A program made the translations under genes and the position numbers. Source: Chitinophagaceae bacterium (GTDB lineage Bacteria > Bacteroidota > Bacteroidia > Chitinophagales > Chitinophagaceae). From it: 64,000 nucleotides of DNA. The notes beneath the pieces were generated by a model. That model was not told the origin of the DNA, did no database searches, and saw only the letters and a list, made by a program, of their open reading frames with translations. Positions 18,612 to 28,749 of this stretch are shown piece after piece. The stretch covers positions 1 through 64,000 of the forward strand of contig JAMLGT010000012.1 in the NCBI GenBank assembly GCA_023957755.1, read 5' to 3'. Numbering within the stretch: the stretch's first letter is position 1; each line of letters opens with the position of its first letter.

Positions 18612-19607
18612 TTAAAAATACCTTTTGGGGATGAGATAATTTTGGACGTAATCTGCTACGCCCTCGTCCAAAGGAGTGAATGGGGAGGTGTAACCTGACA
18701 ATCTTAATTTGCCGGTGTCTGCATAGCTTATTTCCGGATATCCATTCCGGATATCTTCCGGGATAGGTTGGTATTGGATACTCGCTTCCTTTTTCAGTGC
18801 GGTAAATACTGCAAAGGCTATATCATTAAAAGAAACCGGAATGCCTGTGCCCACATTAAATATTCCGGAGGAGAGTTTCTTATGGTTTTGGCGGATCTGA
18901 TCGTAAAACCAGAAACAAATATCGAGCACATCTTTCAGATAAATTAAGTCCCGCTTATATTCTCCGTCAGCAATGGCAGGGTTAAACGACCCGAAGAGTG
19001 TGGCATATCCTTTCTCTACAATCTGACGATAGCAGTGATATACCATGCTTGCCCTTTTTCCTTTGTGATATTCATTAGGGCCAAACACATTGAAGAGTTT
19101 TAATCCTGCCCAAAAAGGGGGGCTCTTTTCCTGAGAATTGGCCCACAGATCAAACCTGTGCTTGGAACGTGCATACTCGTTGACAGGGCTTAGTTTCTTC
19201 AGCGTAGATACATCATCTGTAAAACCAAAGGTGCCGGTTCCATAAGTGGCTCCTGTGGTGGCATATATAAGAGGAATTTGTTTCAGGGTGGCGTAGTCCC
19301 ATATCTTTTGGGAATATTCCATGTTGTATTTTTCAAGTGCCTGCTTATCCATTGCATAGGCACCTGCTTTGGCACCAAAGTGGAAGATGAATCCGATCCG
19401 GTGATCCTGCTGTAAGTAGTCGAAAAGTCGATCGGCTTCTACCTGTGTAGTATATTGTTTTCCCTCAAGATTCCTGATTTTCTCCTTGTTATGAAATGTG
19501 TCGCACAGGATCAGGTTTTGAATGCCGCGGTTATTAAAAATTTTTACCAGTGCACTCCCGATAAATCCGGCACCTCCTGTGATAAGAATATGGCTATCCT
19601 TATTCAT
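18612..19607 (-). CDS. NAD-dependent epimerase, ADP-glyceromanno-heptose 6-epimerase type
   Basis: Short-chain dehydrogenase/epimerase of 331 residues. The N-terminal nucleotide-binding motif is ITGGAGFIGSAL. The active-site region has ATTGATYG and the catalytic Y..K pair in EYARSKHRFD. LFNVFGPNEYHKGKRASMVYH and CDTFHNKEKIRNLEGK are typical of RfaD/HldD, which makes the L,D-heptose donor for lipopolysaccharide core. It overlaps the purL stop by 8 bp and follows it on the same strand. The exact substrate is an inference from the family. Confidence 0.88.
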   Translation of the reverse strand: MNKDSHILITGGAGFIGSALVKIFNNRGIQNLILCDTFHNKEKIRNLEGKQYTTQVEADRLFDYLQQDHRIGFIFHFGAKAGAYAMDKQALEKYNMEYSQKIWDYATLKQIPLIYATTGATYGTGTFGFTDDVSTLKKLSPVNEYARSKHRFDLWANSQEKSPPFWAGLKLFNVFGPNEYHKGKRASMVYHCYRQIVEKGYATLFGSFNPAIADGEYKRDLIYLKDVLDICFWFYDQIRQNHKKLSSGIFNVGTGIPVSFNDIAFAVFTALKKEASIQYQPIPEDIRNGYPEISYADTGKLRLSGYTSPFTPLDEGVADYVQNYLIPKRYF

Positions 19608-21804
19608 TCGATGACATCAGATCGGTAAGGGTAGAAGTATATTTATCCTTCCACGCTGCTACTTTTCCCCAGTCTTCTCCGTCCATTTCAATATTGCTGC
19701 CACCGGTGACACCCAGAAATTCAAATGGTACCGTGAGGGATGCCTCAAATGCTTGTTTTTTTTCAGGGCTGACAGATACCACCACTCTGCCCTGTGCTTC
19801 TCCAAACCAGTATGCATCTTTTCGGTAGGATTGGGCAGCTTTTACGCTAAATCCGATATTTTTATAGAAGGCACTTTCTGCCAAAGCAATAAATAAGCCT
19901 CCCTCAGAGAGGTCGTGTGCACTATGGATTAGTTTGCTGCGGATTAATTTTTCAATGTTGAGATGAAGATTGTATTCCTCTTCCAGATTGAAGTAGGGAG
20001 CAGGGGAGTACTCAATACCCCTGATTTTGTGGAGATATTCTGAACTATTGAGGTCTTCGATGTGTTTCCCAACCAGATAAATAAGGTCGCCTTCATTCTT
20101 GAAATAAAGAGACATTTTGTTATCAGTATCATCAAGAATTCCTGCCATCCCTATTACCGGAGTAGGATATACAGGCCCGTCGGGCGACTGGTTATAGAAG
20201 CTGACATTGCCCCCGGTAACAGGGGTGTCAAATTTCTGGCATGCTGCCGACATTCCCTGTATGCTTTTTACAAATTGATAATAAACCTCAGGGTCATACG
20301 GATTTCCGAAATTGAGACAATTGGTGACGCCTAATGGTTTTCCGCCTGAACATACGATATTTCTTGCGGCTTCAGCCACGGCAATCATGCAGCCGGTGAA
20401 AGGGTCTGCAAATACATAGCGGCTATTACAATCTGTGGTGAGCGCTAACGCTTTCTTTGTTCCCTTAATCCATACGACTGCGGCATCTGACGGGTCATTG
20501 GTGTTCATATTAGCCGTACCTACCATGCTATCGTATTGTTCATAAACCCATTTTTTAGAGGCGATAGTGGGGTTTGTAATGAGCTTCTCAGCAATCACTT
20601 TCAGGTTTGTGTCCGGAGCGATACTACTGATATCAAAAGCTCTGACTTTTTCCAGATATTTAGGTTCTTTATATTCTCTGTCATAAACCGGTGCGCCGCC
20701 TCCCAGTACCAGACTTTCAGCAGGAATTTCTGCCTCCAATTGTCCGTGCATATAAAATCGCAGGATGCCACTATTGTTCACGGTGCCAATTTGTGAGCAG
20801 GGCAAATCCCATTTCTCGAAGATATCCAGCACTTCTTTTTCCCTTCCTTTTTTTACAATTAGCAACATGCGTTCCTGGCTTTCGCTCAGCAGGAGTTCCC
20901 ATGGTTTCATGTCTTTTTGGCGAACAGGTACATTTTCCAGATGGATATCCATCCCTGTGCCTCCTTTGGCGCTTGTCTCTGAAGTAGAACAGATGATGCC
21001 GGCTGCTCCCATATCCTGCATCCCAACCAGTGCCCCTGAATGTATAATCTCGAGGCAGGCTTCCAGGAGTTTCTTTTCCTGAAAAGGGTCTCCTACCTGT
21101 ACTGCGGGTAAGTCTTCTGCACTGCCTTCATGCAGGTCAGCGGATGCGAATGCGGCCCCCCCCATACCATCTTTTCCGGTGGCACTTCCTGCAATAAACA
21201 CAGGATTACCCTCGCCTTCGGCAGTGGCACTTACAGATTCTCCCACTTTGAGGATACCTGCACTCATTGCATTGACAAGCGGATTAGTATGATAACATTC
21301 TTCAAAGTAAACTTCACCACCTACGGTGGGTACTCCAAAGCAGTTTCCATAATGCCCGATACCCTTCACTACTCCGGAAACCAGATGTTGCGTCTTTGCT
21401 TTTTCAGGATTGCCAAATCTTAGTGAATTGAGCGCTGCAACGGGCCGGGCTCCCATAGTGAATATATCTCTGTGGATACCACCTACTCCTGTAGCGGCTC
21501 CCTGAAAAGGTTCGATTGCAGAAGGGTGGTTATGACTTTCAATCTTGAAAACGAGGCCGAGCCCATCACCAATATCCATCAGGCCGGCATTTTCTTCACC
21601 TGCTTTTACCAGTAGCCGGCTTCCTTCTCTGGGGAGTGTCTTCAACCATTTGATACTGTTCTTATAACTACAGTGCTCGCTCCACATTACAGAGTAGGCA
21701 CTTATTTCATTGAAGTTGGGATTTCGGCCGAGGATTTCTTTAATTTTTTCGTATTCGTCTTCTGTGAGCCCTAATTGAATTGCAGTAGATACAGTTACTT
21801 CCAT
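19600..21804 (-). CDS. purL: Phosphoribosylformylglycinamidine synthase subunit PurL
   Basis: ATP-dependent amidation step of purine biosynthesis, producing FGAM from FGAR. The 734-residue length is that of the small PurL, which works with separate PurS and PurQ subunits; these are not in the window. The chosen ATG at 21804 gives MEVTVSTAIQLGLTEDEY; an ATG 7 codons upstream adds MRIFFLS and is unlikely. Visible motifs are SEHCSYKNS with the catalytic histidine, VGGIHRDIFTMGARPVA, and the glycine-rich GGGAPVYDREY. The second AIRS-like repeat has CNSRYVFADPFTGC and TGGNVSFYNQS. The downstream epimerase gene overlaps it. Confidence 0.97.
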   Translation of the reverse strand: MEVTVSTAIQLGLTEDEYEKIKEILGRNPNFNEISAYSVMWSEHCSYKNSIKWLKTLPREGSRLLVKAGEENAGLMDIGDGLGLVFKIESHNHPSAIEPFQGAATGVGGIHRDIFTMGARPVAALNSLRFGNPEKAKTQHLVSGVVKGIGHYGNCFGVPTVGGEVYFEECYHTNPLVNAMSAGILKVGESVSATAEGEGNPVFIAGSATGKDGMGGAAFASADLHEGSAEDLPAVQVGDPFQEKKLLEACLEIIHSGALVGMQDMGAAGIICSTSETSAKGGTGMDIHLENVPVRQKDMKPWELLLSESQERMLLIVKKGREKEVLDIFEKWDLPCSQIGTVNNSGILRFYMHGQLEAEIPAESLVLGGGAPVYDREYKEPKYLEKVRAFDISSIAPDTNLKVIAEKLITNPTIASKKWVYEQYDSMVGTANMNTNDPSDAAVVWIKGTKKALALTTDCNSRYVFADPFTGCMIAVAEAARNIVCSGGKPLGVTNCLNFGNPYDPEVYYQFVKSIQGMSAACQKFDTPVTGGNVSFYNQSPDGPVYPTPVIGMAGILDDTDNKMSLYFKNEGDLIYLVGKHIEDLNSSEYLHKIRGIEYSPAPYFNLEEEYNLHLNIEKLIRSKLIHSAHDLSEGGLFIALAESAFYKNIGFSVKAAQSYRKDAYWFGEAQGRVVVSVSPEKKQAFEASLTVPFEFLGVTGGSNIEMDGEDWGKVAAWKDKYTSTLTDLMSSNE

Positions 21805-21906
21805 GGATAAAAAAAATATGCGCAAACTTACGACCTATATACCCATTGTGCTCATAATTCAATGTGATAATTTTAACTAACTTCCCACATTCTAAAAATC
21901 TATCGC

Positions 21907-23166
21907 GTGGGCTATCTGCTTTTCTTCATTTATCTGACAGCCTTTTGTATCCTTCTTCTGCGCGTTCCTTTTTTCAGGAATTCCGGCATTTCGGCAAAAT
22001 GGCTGGTGGGACTGTTTTTGTGTAGGGTGATAGCGGGAGTAGTGCATGCATACATAGATCTGAATGTATTTGAGGTTTCGGATACCGTAGAGGTGTATCA
22101 GCGCGCACTCAGGCATTTTAATATGTTGAAGGCAGACCCTATCGAATTCATTATTGATTTATTCAGAACACCCTATGATGGAAAATATGGAGATCTCTTT
22201 GGAGTGCACCATTCATTCTGGAATAATCTGAAATTGAATTTTCTGATTAAGATAGTAGCTGTTTTCGATTTGCTGAGTCTGAAAAATTTTTATATCAACG
22301 TTCTCCTCTATAACATGTTGGTTTTTTTTGGAGCGGTTGGGCTTTACAGGGCGCTGGATGGATTGGTACCGGGAAAGAAATGGTTGTTAATTGTCGGGGT
22401 ATTTCTTTTTCCATCAGGACTGTATTTTACTTCAGCAATTCATAAGGATGGGTTTGTTTGGTTGGCTATAGGGCTCATAGCCCTGGCGCTCAGAAAAATT
22501 GAGGATGGATTCACCATTAGAGGGATAGTCACCATTATAGCTTCGCTTCTTTTGATTTTTGTAGTAAGGAATTATGTGGCTTTGGTCATGGTGCCAGCTT
22601 TACTTGCTTATGGGGTAGGGTGCAGATGGAAACGAGTGGCCGGCATAACTTACCCGGCGGTATTTCTATTTTGCGTCGTACTGTTTTTTGGTCTCAGGCA
22701 TTTGATTCCTTCAGCCGATTTTCCTGCTATTCTCATTGACAGGCAGCACGCATTTATGGAGATACCGACTGAAGGAACTGCAAAATTACCCATGCCCGAA
22801 CTAACGCCTGATGCGATAAGTTTTGGCAGCGCATTGATTCCTGCAATAAATCATAGTTTTTTTCATCCGTTTATTTTTACTAACAGGCAATTGACAATGA
22901 CGGGGTTTGCAATGGAATTGCTATTGGTACAATTGCTTTTTCTACTTTTTCTCGTCAGGCGTGTAAAATGCAGTCATTTACTTCCGGGTTTCCTCATTTT
23001 TATAAGTCTGGTTGATTTGCTACTTATTGGATATATAGTTCCTTTTCCCGGGGCTATCATCAGATACCGGAGTGTCTTCCTAAATCTTATATTTATTGTA
23101 TTACTGATGAGGGTAGATTTCAGGTATTTTCTGATTAAATTTAACATTAAAGAAAATAATATGTAA
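21907..23166 (+). CDS. Polytopic membrane protein of unknown function
   Basis: Membrane protein of 419 residues with roughly nine to eleven hydrophobic segments spread along its length. A soluble-looking loop near 44-85 contains DTVEVYQRALRHFNMLKADP. FPSGLYFTSAIHKDGFVW lies near 180-197. A longer outside loop, rich in acidic and proline residues, occurs near 270-320. The called start is GTG at 21907, because no ATG precedes the first helix. It resembles polysaccharide polymerase or EpsG-like membrane proteins only in general layout, so no function is assigned. Confidence 0.7.
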   Translation: MGYLLFFIYLTAFCILLLRVPFFRNSGISAKWLVGLFLCRVIAGVVHAYIDLNVFEVSDTVEVYQRALRHFNMLKADPIEFIIDLFRTPYDGKYGDLFGVHHSFWNNLKLNFLIKIVAVFDLLSLKNFYINVLLYNMLVFFGAVGLYRALDGLVPGKKWLLIVGVFLFPSGLYFTSAIHKDGFVWLAIGLIALALRKIEDGFTIRGIVTIIASLLLIFVVRNYVALVMVPALLAYGVGCRWKRVAGITYPAVFLFCVVLFFGLRHLIPSADFPAILIDRQHAFMEIPTEGTAKLPMPELTPDAISFGSALIPAINHSFFHPFIFTNRQLTMTGFAMELLLVQLLFLLFLVRRVKCSHLLPGFLIFISLVDLLLIGYIVPFPGAIIRYRSVFLNLIFIVLLMRVDFRYFLIKFNIKENNM

Positions 23167-23267
23167 TTAATTCAGCTACCATGTGTATATTTTTATGAAC
23201 AATTCCTGAAAAAAATATTTTTTATTTCCAATTATTTACTTTTTTTGTGTTCAAATTTGAAAAATAA

Positions 23268-25460
23268 ATGAACACATTAAGGCATAACGCAATATTAGAT
23301 TATTACGTTCAGAACAAACTGGTTGATGGTCCAATATCAAAAAGGGTAACCTCGTATTTTGGTGAAAACGTTTTTGACCTGAAAAAGGCAAAGAACTTCA
23401 TGAGTGAGGAGGCGTTTAAAAGTATGGAGCAATCTATCCGGAGCCATACCAAGATTGACAGGAAGATGGCTGATCAGATAGCTTCTGCACTGAAGAATTG
23501 GGCAGAATCCAGGGGGGTGACACATTTTACCCATTGGTTTCAACCACTGACCGGCTCCACTGCTGAAAAACATGATTCTTTTTTTACCCTGAAACTTGAT
23601 GGAAGTGCAATTGAGGAATTTGACGGCGCTGCACTCATACAGCAGGAGCCGGATGCCTCTTCGTTTCCGAGTGGAGGCCTTCGTGCTACCTTCGAAGCGC
23701 GAGGATATACCGCATGGGATCCTTCGTCTCCTCCATTTATCATGGAAATGAGAAACGGTAAAACGCTCTGTATTCCCACCATTTTTGTTTCCTATACCGG
23801 AGAATCGCTGGATGCTAAGACGCCATTGCTTCGTTCAAGAGCGGCAATAGATAAGGCTGCTACCGATGTGTGCCAGTATTTTGATAAAAATATAACCTCT
23901 GTCTCCCAGACGCTCGGTTGGGAGCAGGAATATTTTGTAATTGATGAAGCCATCGCCGGAGCCAGACCCGATTTGATTATGACGGGTAGGACGGTTTTTG
24001 GCCATGCACCTGCAAAAGGCCAGCAGTTGGAGGATCATTATTTTGGAGCCATCCCTGAAAGAGTATATGCTTTTATGAGGGATTTTGAGGAGGAAGCATA
24101 CAAATTAGGTATTCCACTACGCACAAGGCACAACGAGGTGGCTCCAAGCCAGTTTGAGTGTGCGCCTATTTTCGAAGAGGTGAATCTGGCTGTAGATCAT
24201 AATATTCTGCTGATGGATGTGATGACTCGTGTGGCAAAGAACCACAAACTGGTGGTGTTGTTGCATGAAAAACCCTTTGCAAGGATTAACGGAAGCGGCA
24301 AACATAACAACTGGAGCATGTCCACAAATACAGGAGTTAATCTTCTGGCTCCCGGGAAGACACCTAAGACCAATCTGATGTTTCTTACCTTTTTTGTAAA
24401 CACAATTAAGGCAGTACATGATTATGCGGATATCCTCAGGGCAAGCATTGCCTCAGCAGGAAACGATCATCGACTGGGTGCGCATGAAGCGCCGCCGGCA
24501 ATTATCTCGATATTCATTGGAGACTACCTTACCAAAATACTCAATGAGGTAGAGAAGAGGGTTGGAGAAAGATTTGACGAGCAGGATGAGGCGATGTTAA
24601 AGCTCGATATCCATAAGAATATACCTGAATTGTTGCTTGATAATACTGATAGAAACCGGACTTCTCCATTTGCTTTTACAGGTAATAAGTTTGAGTTCAG
24701 GGCTGTAGGGTCATCTGCGAATTGTGCAGTACCCATGACGGTACTCAATACAATTGTGGCAGACACACTGGTAAAATTTAAGGCACAGGTTGATGAGTTG
24801 ATTGAAAAGGGAGAGAAGAAAGAAATAGCGATAATGCAGGTGTTGCAGAAATTTGTAGTGGAAAGTAAAGATGTGCTTTTTGAGGGTGATGGCTATAGTG
24901 GCTCATGGGAGAAGGAAGCGCTCAGGAGAGGGCTGGAGAATGTCAAGGATACCCCCAACGCGTTGGATGCGCTTGTAACCGAAAAGGCTATTCGTTTATT
25001 TGGTACGCATAAGATCTTTACCCGGAACGAATTGGCTGCGCGCCATGAAATTCTGTTGGAAAACTATATCAAGAAGATTCAGATCGAGTCGCGTATTATG
25101 GGTGAGATGTCCGGAACATTTATTTTGCCTCCGGCAGTTCGCTATCAGAATACCCTGATCGAAAATATTAAAGGACTTCAGCATCTGGGCATGCCTGAGC
25201 CGGCTTATAACTCGCAGTTTCAGATACTCGCTAAGATTTCAGAACATGTCAATGGTATAAATACCAATGTAAAAGCGATGATTGAGGCAAGAAAGAAGGC
25301 CAATGTAATTGAGGACACTCGCTCGAAGGCTATTGCCTATTGCGAGGAAGTCAGAAGTTACTTCGACAAAATCAGATACCATGCCGATAAATTGGAGCTT
25401 TTGGTGGACGATGAGTATTGGAAACTGCCCAAATATCGTGAGCTGCTGTTTCTGAGATAG
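23268..25460 (+). CDS. glnN: Glutamine synthetase type III
   Basis: Makes glutamine from glutamate and ammonia with ATP. The 730-residue length and the sequence are those of GSIII, the dodecameric form common in Bacteroidota, not the 450-470 residue GSI. Recognisable parts are the N-terminal GSIII-specific region (SYFGENVFDLKKAKNFMSEEAF), FPSGGLRATFEARGYTAWDP, the metal-binding QEYFVID (about 222-228), RHNEVAPSQFECAPIFEE, and the ATP-binding KPFARINGSGKHNNWS. ASAGNDHRLGAHEAPPAI and the C-terminal helical region follow. All active-site motifs seem intact. It stands alone between other genes. Confidence 0.97.
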   Translation: MNTLRHNAILDYYVQNKLVDGPISKRVTSYFGENVFDLKKAKNFMSEEAFKSMEQSIRSHTKIDRKMADQIASALKNWAESRGVTHFTHWFQPLTGSTAEKHDSFFTLKLDGSAIEEFDGAALIQQEPDASSFPSGGLRATFEARGYTAWDPSSPPFIMEMRNGKTLCIPTIFVSYTGESLDAKTPLLRSRAAIDKAATDVCQYFDKNITSVSQTLGWEQEYFVIDEAIAGARPDLIMTGRTVFGHAPAKGQQLEDHYFGAIPERVYAFMRDFEEEAYKLGIPLRTRHNEVAPSQFECAPIFEEVNLAVDHNILLMDVMTRVAKNHKLVVLLHEKPFARINGSGKHNNWSMSTNTGVNLLAPGKTPKTNLMFLTFFVNTIKAVHDYADILRASIASAGNDHRLGAHEAPPAIISIFIGDYLTKILNEVEKRVGERFDEQDEAMLKLDIHKNIPELLLDNTDRNRTSPFAFTGNKFEFRAVGSSANCAVPMTVLNTIVADTLVKFKAQVDELIEKGEKKEIAIMQVLQKFVVESKDVLFEGDGYSGSWEKEALRRGLENVKDTPNALDALVTEKAIRLFGTHKIFTRNELAARHEILLENYIKKIQIESRIMGEMSGTFILPPAVRYQNTLIENIKGLQHLGMPEPAYNSQFQILAKISEHVNGINTNVKAMIEARKKANVIEDTRSKAIAYCEEVRSYFDKIRYHADKLELLVDDEYWKLPKYRELLFLR

Positions 25461-25542
25461 GCTTCCCGGTCTTTCTTATCCGGCTTTGTTATTTCCATAC
25501 CAAAATCATTTTAGTTAAATAAATGATAATGCACACTCATGC

Positions 25543-25587
25543 TTAAACCATTGAGAGAATTAGGCATCTATCTCTCATCACGTTTAA
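25543..25587 (+). promoter_or_regulatory. Leader hairpin upstream of the secreted repeat protein gene
   Basis: TTAAAC and GAGAGA are mirrored by TCTCTC and GTTTAA, forming a two-part stem with a 12-base loop, ending 13 bases before the ATG. It may shape the 5' leader or be a protein-binding site; no known riboswitch is recognised. Confidence 0.4.
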
Positions 25588-25600
25588 AAAAAATCAAAAA

Positions 25601-26302
25601 ATGAAAAAGCTATTATTATTGAGTATAACTGCCTTTGCGCTGACTATGGGCGTGAATGCACAGATACAAAGAAAAGTGGACTCCACTCAGAAAGTAATGA
25701 AACGGGCCGGTGATAAAAACATAATGGGACAGTTGAACCTGACTGCTGACCAAAGGCAAAAAATGAAAGAAATAAATCAGGATCAGAAGCAAAAAGCGGA
25801 GGCTATCAGAAACAATGATGCGCTTTCTGATGTGCAGAAAAAAGAACAACTGAAAGAGCTGAATAAGAAAAGGCAGGAATCAGTGAATGCTATTCTCACA
25901 AAAGAACAGAAGGAAAAGATGAGCAGGAATGCAGACATGCGTAAGGATAAGGTGGTAGCAATGAAAGACAGGAAGGAGGTTTCAAAAGCGAACTCTGGCC
26001 GTAAACAAATGAAAGAGCATGGTAATGTTGGAATGAAAAAACTGAATCTGACACCTGATCAACAGCAAAAGGTGAAAGAACTGAATCAGTCTCAGAAGCA
26101 GAAAGCCGATGCGATCAGAAATGATAATACACTCACAAAGGAGCAAAAAGCCAGTCAGCTTAAAGAACTGAATAAAAACAGGCAGGAAGCTATGAAATCA
26201 ATTCTTTCAAAAGACCAGCAAGAGCAATGGAAGGAAATGAAGAAAGGCAATAGCAGAAAGAACCAGGGAAGTATGCCGGGCCAGGTGCGCAAGCGCGCTT
26301 AA
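25601..26302 (+). CDS. Secreted protein with two Spy/LTXXQ-like tandem repeats
   Basis: Predicted periplasmic protein of 233 residues, very rich in Lys, Gln, Asn and Glu. A signal peptide ends near GVNAQ (about 17-21). Two homologous helical blocks occur at about 45-107 and 148-210, each beginning LNLT.DQ and continuing with DQKQKA.AIR and QLKELNK.RQE. They resemble the LTxxQ motif of the Spy/CpxP chaperone family, duplicated in tandem. The basic linker 108-145 separates them. The gene lies downstream of glnN but separated by 140 bp. A role in envelope stress or metal response is only a family-based guess. Confidence 0.72.
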   Translation: MKKLLLLSITAFALTMGVNAQIQRKVDSTQKVMKRAGDKNIMGQLNLTADQRQKMKEINQDQKQKAEAIRNNDALSDVQKKEQLKELNKKRQESVNAILTKEQKEKMSRNADMRKDKVVAMKDRKEVSKANSGRKQMKEHGNVGMKKLNLTPDQQQKVKELNQSQKQKADAIRNDNTLTKEQKASQLKELNKNRQEAMKSILSKDQQEQWKEMKKGNSRKNQGSMPGQVRKRA

Positions 26303-26351
26303 CTTTTTAAGTTACTTAACCGAGGAAATAAGACACCACATACCTCAATCA

Positions 26352-26424
26352 GCCACTCGCTCTATAACCAACGTTTCAAACTGCACCGAATGCTTACCTC
26401 TGAAACGCGTTATGGAGCGATGGC
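26352..26424. terminator. Long imperfect hairpin between convergent genes (possible bidirectional terminator)
   Basis: Left arm from 26352 with GCCA, CGCTCTATAAC and CGTTTCA; right arm TGAAACGCGTTATGGAGCG then TGGC, with a 22-base loop. ATTTTTATT follows on the plus side. Its position between converging genes fits a shared terminator, but the loop is large, so this is tentative. Confidence 0.45.
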
Positions 26425-26428
26425 ATTT

Positions 26429-27133
26429 TTATTGTCCGGCTTTAATGCTTCCGGAACCAGTGATTTTGGTATCGGGAAGAGAGGGGTTTCCCCAGTAAAG
26501 AATGTTACCTGAGCCCAGACTGGTAGCACGCAGGGTGTTACTGGCAAATACCTTCACATTTCCACTTCCCGTAGTTTTTACTTTTGCTGTTTCGGATTTG
26601 AGATCTTTGGCATCTATGTCGCCCGATCCGGTGAGGCTCATTTCTACATCTTTGACAAAACCGGTGAGGGTAAAGTCGCCCGATCCGGAGCCGGTAACTC
26701 TGAGGGCCGGTGCATCTACAGCAAGTTGAACATCACCTGAGCCGGAGGCGCTGACGGAGATTGTCTGGTTGCCATTTATAATCCCTTTGCAATTCACGTT
26801 GCCAGAACCTGAAGTTGAAATTTCGGAGATTGTCGGAAAAGAAACTACCACCTGAGTACTGTTTTTTCCTATTCTTTCTCCCTTCTTGAATTGTACATTT
26901 AGTATGCCGTCTTTAACCTCAGTAACCACCAGAGGCACAATATTTTCATCAGAAATTACTTTCACACCGGTAGTAGATCCAGGTTGCAGGAGTAGATCGA
27001 TAGATGCAGATGAGGTAATTTTTTCAAAATCGGTAACACTCCTTTCTTCCTCAATAATGTTCCCGTTTCCCTGAACCATCCCGCAACTCTGAAATAGAAA
27101 AGCAGCAAGAATAAGTGTGCATAAATTCTTCAT
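26429..27133 (-). CDS. Head GIN domain (DUF2807) lipoprotein
   Basis: Predicted surface or periplasmic lipoprotein of 234 residues; start taken at the ATG at 27133 because it gives the signal [17 protein letters not shown] with a lipobox cysteine at 17. The body is a right-handed beta-helix-like DUF2807 fold, with regular repeats of GSGS, GSGD and TGSG about every 20 residues from about residue 105 on. Function of the family is unknown, but adhesin-like roles are proposed. It is divergent from guaA with only 65 bp between start codons, so the promoters face each other. Confidence 0.85.
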   Translation of the reverse strand: MKNLCTLILAAFLFQSCGMVQGNGNIIEEERSVTDFEKITSSASIDLLLQPGSTTGVKVISDENIVPLVVTEVKDGILNVQFKKGERIGKNSTQVVVSFPTISEISTSGSGNVNCKGIINGNQTISVSASGSGDVQLAVDAPALRVTGSGSGDFTLTGFVKDVEMSLTGSGDIDAKDLKSETAKVKTTGSGNVKVFASNTLRATSLGSGNILYWGNPSLPDTKITGSGSIKAGQ

Positions 27134-27198
27134 TTTTTCAGCTTTTATGTTGTAAATGTAATATACATACTTCATTAATCTGTCTATCTTCGCACCCC

Positions 27199-28728
27199 AT
27201 GACAGAAAAAATTATAATACTGGATTTTGGGTCACAATATACCCAGTTGATTGGCCGTGCGATCAGGGAAGCCAATGTTTATTGCGAAATAATACCTTAT
27301 AATCACTCTTTTGATTTATCGCCGGATATTCGGGGTATTATTCTGTCCGGATCACCATTTTCAGTCAATGACAGCAATGCGTTAGTAACTGATACAAGGC
27401 GATTTGCATCTTTACCCTTGTTGGGAGTTTGTTACGGCGCTCAGTTATTGGCAAAAGAAAATGGTGGTAAGGTCGAAAAAAGCGATAAGAGAGAATACGG
27501 CAGAGCGAAGTTGAAAGTAGAAAAGCATGAAGGCCTTTTTGAGGGAATTACTACTGATAGTGAAGTGTGGATGAGCCATAGTGATACGATTATGGAGCTG
27601 CCTTCGGGATACGAGGTAACTGCATCCACCACAGATATTCCCATCGCAGCTTTTCAGGCTAAAGGGCTATCGCATCCTGTATTTGGGCTACAATTTCATC
27701 CGGAGGTATATCACTCTGTAGAGGGAAAAAAGATACTGAAGAATTTTCTCATAAACATCTGTGGATGTAAGGCAGACTGGACCCCTTCACACTTCATTTC
27801 TGATAAGGTTGCAGAGATAAAGCAGTTAGTGGGTAACGGTCATGTGATAATGGCACTAAGTGGTGGGGTGGATAGTACGGTTGCGGCTACACTGATTCAT
27901 AAGGCTATAGGAGACAGGCTGCATGGAATCTTTGTGGATCATGGCCTTATGCGAAAAGATGAGCATCAGGAAGTGTTGCAGATATACCAATATATGGGAT
28001 TGAATGTGAAAGGGGTAGATGCAAAAGAACTGTACTACAGCCTGCTTGCAGGAGTCACCGATCCTGAAAAGAAGCGCAAGATTATTGGGAAGACATTCAT
28101 TGATATTTTTGATAAAGAAGCTTCACAGGTAAAAGGAGTGGAATTCCTTGGGCAGGGTACCATATATCCGGATGTAATTGAATCAGTTTCTGTACATGGG
28201 CCTTCTGTAACTATTAAGTCGCACCACAATGTAGGAGGGTTGCCCGACACTATGAAGTTGAAGCTGGTAGAACCCCTGCGCATGCTTTTCAAAGATGAAG
28301 TGCGGAGAATTGGAAGGGAGTTGGGTATTCCGGACAACATTCTGAATCGGCACCCTTTCCCGGGCCCCGGACTGGGTATAAGAATCCTGGGTGAAATTAC
28401 AGGCGAAAGAGTCAGACTGTTACAGGAAGCTGATGATATCTTTATTAAAGCATTGAAAAATTCCGGTTTATATGCAACGGTTTGGCAGGCAGGAGCTATC
28501 TTGTTACCTGTAAAGAGTGTAGGAGTGATGGGAGATGAACGTACGTATGAATCCACTGTAGCTTTACGTGCTGTAACTTCTGTAGATGGGATGACGGCAG
28601 ACTGGGCACGGCTTGACTACGATTTCCTTGCAGAGGTGAGCAATAATATAATTAACAGAGTGAAAGGAATTAACCGTGTAGTGTATGATATTAGCAGCAA
28701 GCCCCCTGCAACCATTGAGTGGGAATAA
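27199..28728 (+). CDS. guaA: GMP synthase (glutamine-hydrolysing)
   Basis: Amination of XMP to GMP using glutamine and ATP, the last step of guanine nucleotide synthesis. The ATG at 27199 gives a 509-residue protein starting [20 protein letters not shown]; an upstream in-frame start would add 28 unrelated residues. The glutamine amidotransferase domain has the nucleophile C78 in GVCYGAQLL and the histidine in [11 protein letters not shown]. The ATP pyrophosphatase domain has the P-loop [10 protein letters not shown]. The C-terminal dimerisation domain ends KPPATIEWE, the usual GuaA tail. Confidence 0.98.
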   Translation: MTEKIIILDFGSQYTQLIGRAIREANVYCEIIPYNHSFDLSPDIRGIILSGSPFSVNDSNALVTDTRRFASLPLLGVCYGAQLLAKENGGKVEKSDKREYGRAKLKVEKHEGLFEGITTDSEVWMSHSDTIMELPSGYEVTASTTDIPIAAFQAKGLSHPVFGLQFHPEVYHSVEGKKILKNFLINICGCKADWTPSHFISDKVAEIKQLVGNGHVIMALSGGVDSTVAATLIHKAIGDRLHGIFVDHGLMRKDEHQEVLQIYQYMGLNVKGVDAKELYYSLLAGVTDPEKKRKIIGKTFIDIFDKEASQVKGVEFLGQGTIYPDVIESVSVHGPSVTIKSHHNVGGLPDTMKLKLVEPLRMLFKDEVRRIGRELGIPDNILNRHPFPGPGLGIRILGEITGERVRLLQEADDIFIKALKNSGLYATVWQAGAILLPVKSVGVMGDERTYESTVALRAVTSVDGMTADWARLDYDFLAEVSNNIINRVKGINRVVYDISSKPPATIEWE

Positions 28729-28749
28729 ATTTGAGTATATTACGGCCTA

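Noticed and set aside
28035-28556. 173-codon minus-strand frame
   Set aside because: It lies fully within guaA, which is well conserved in the other strand.
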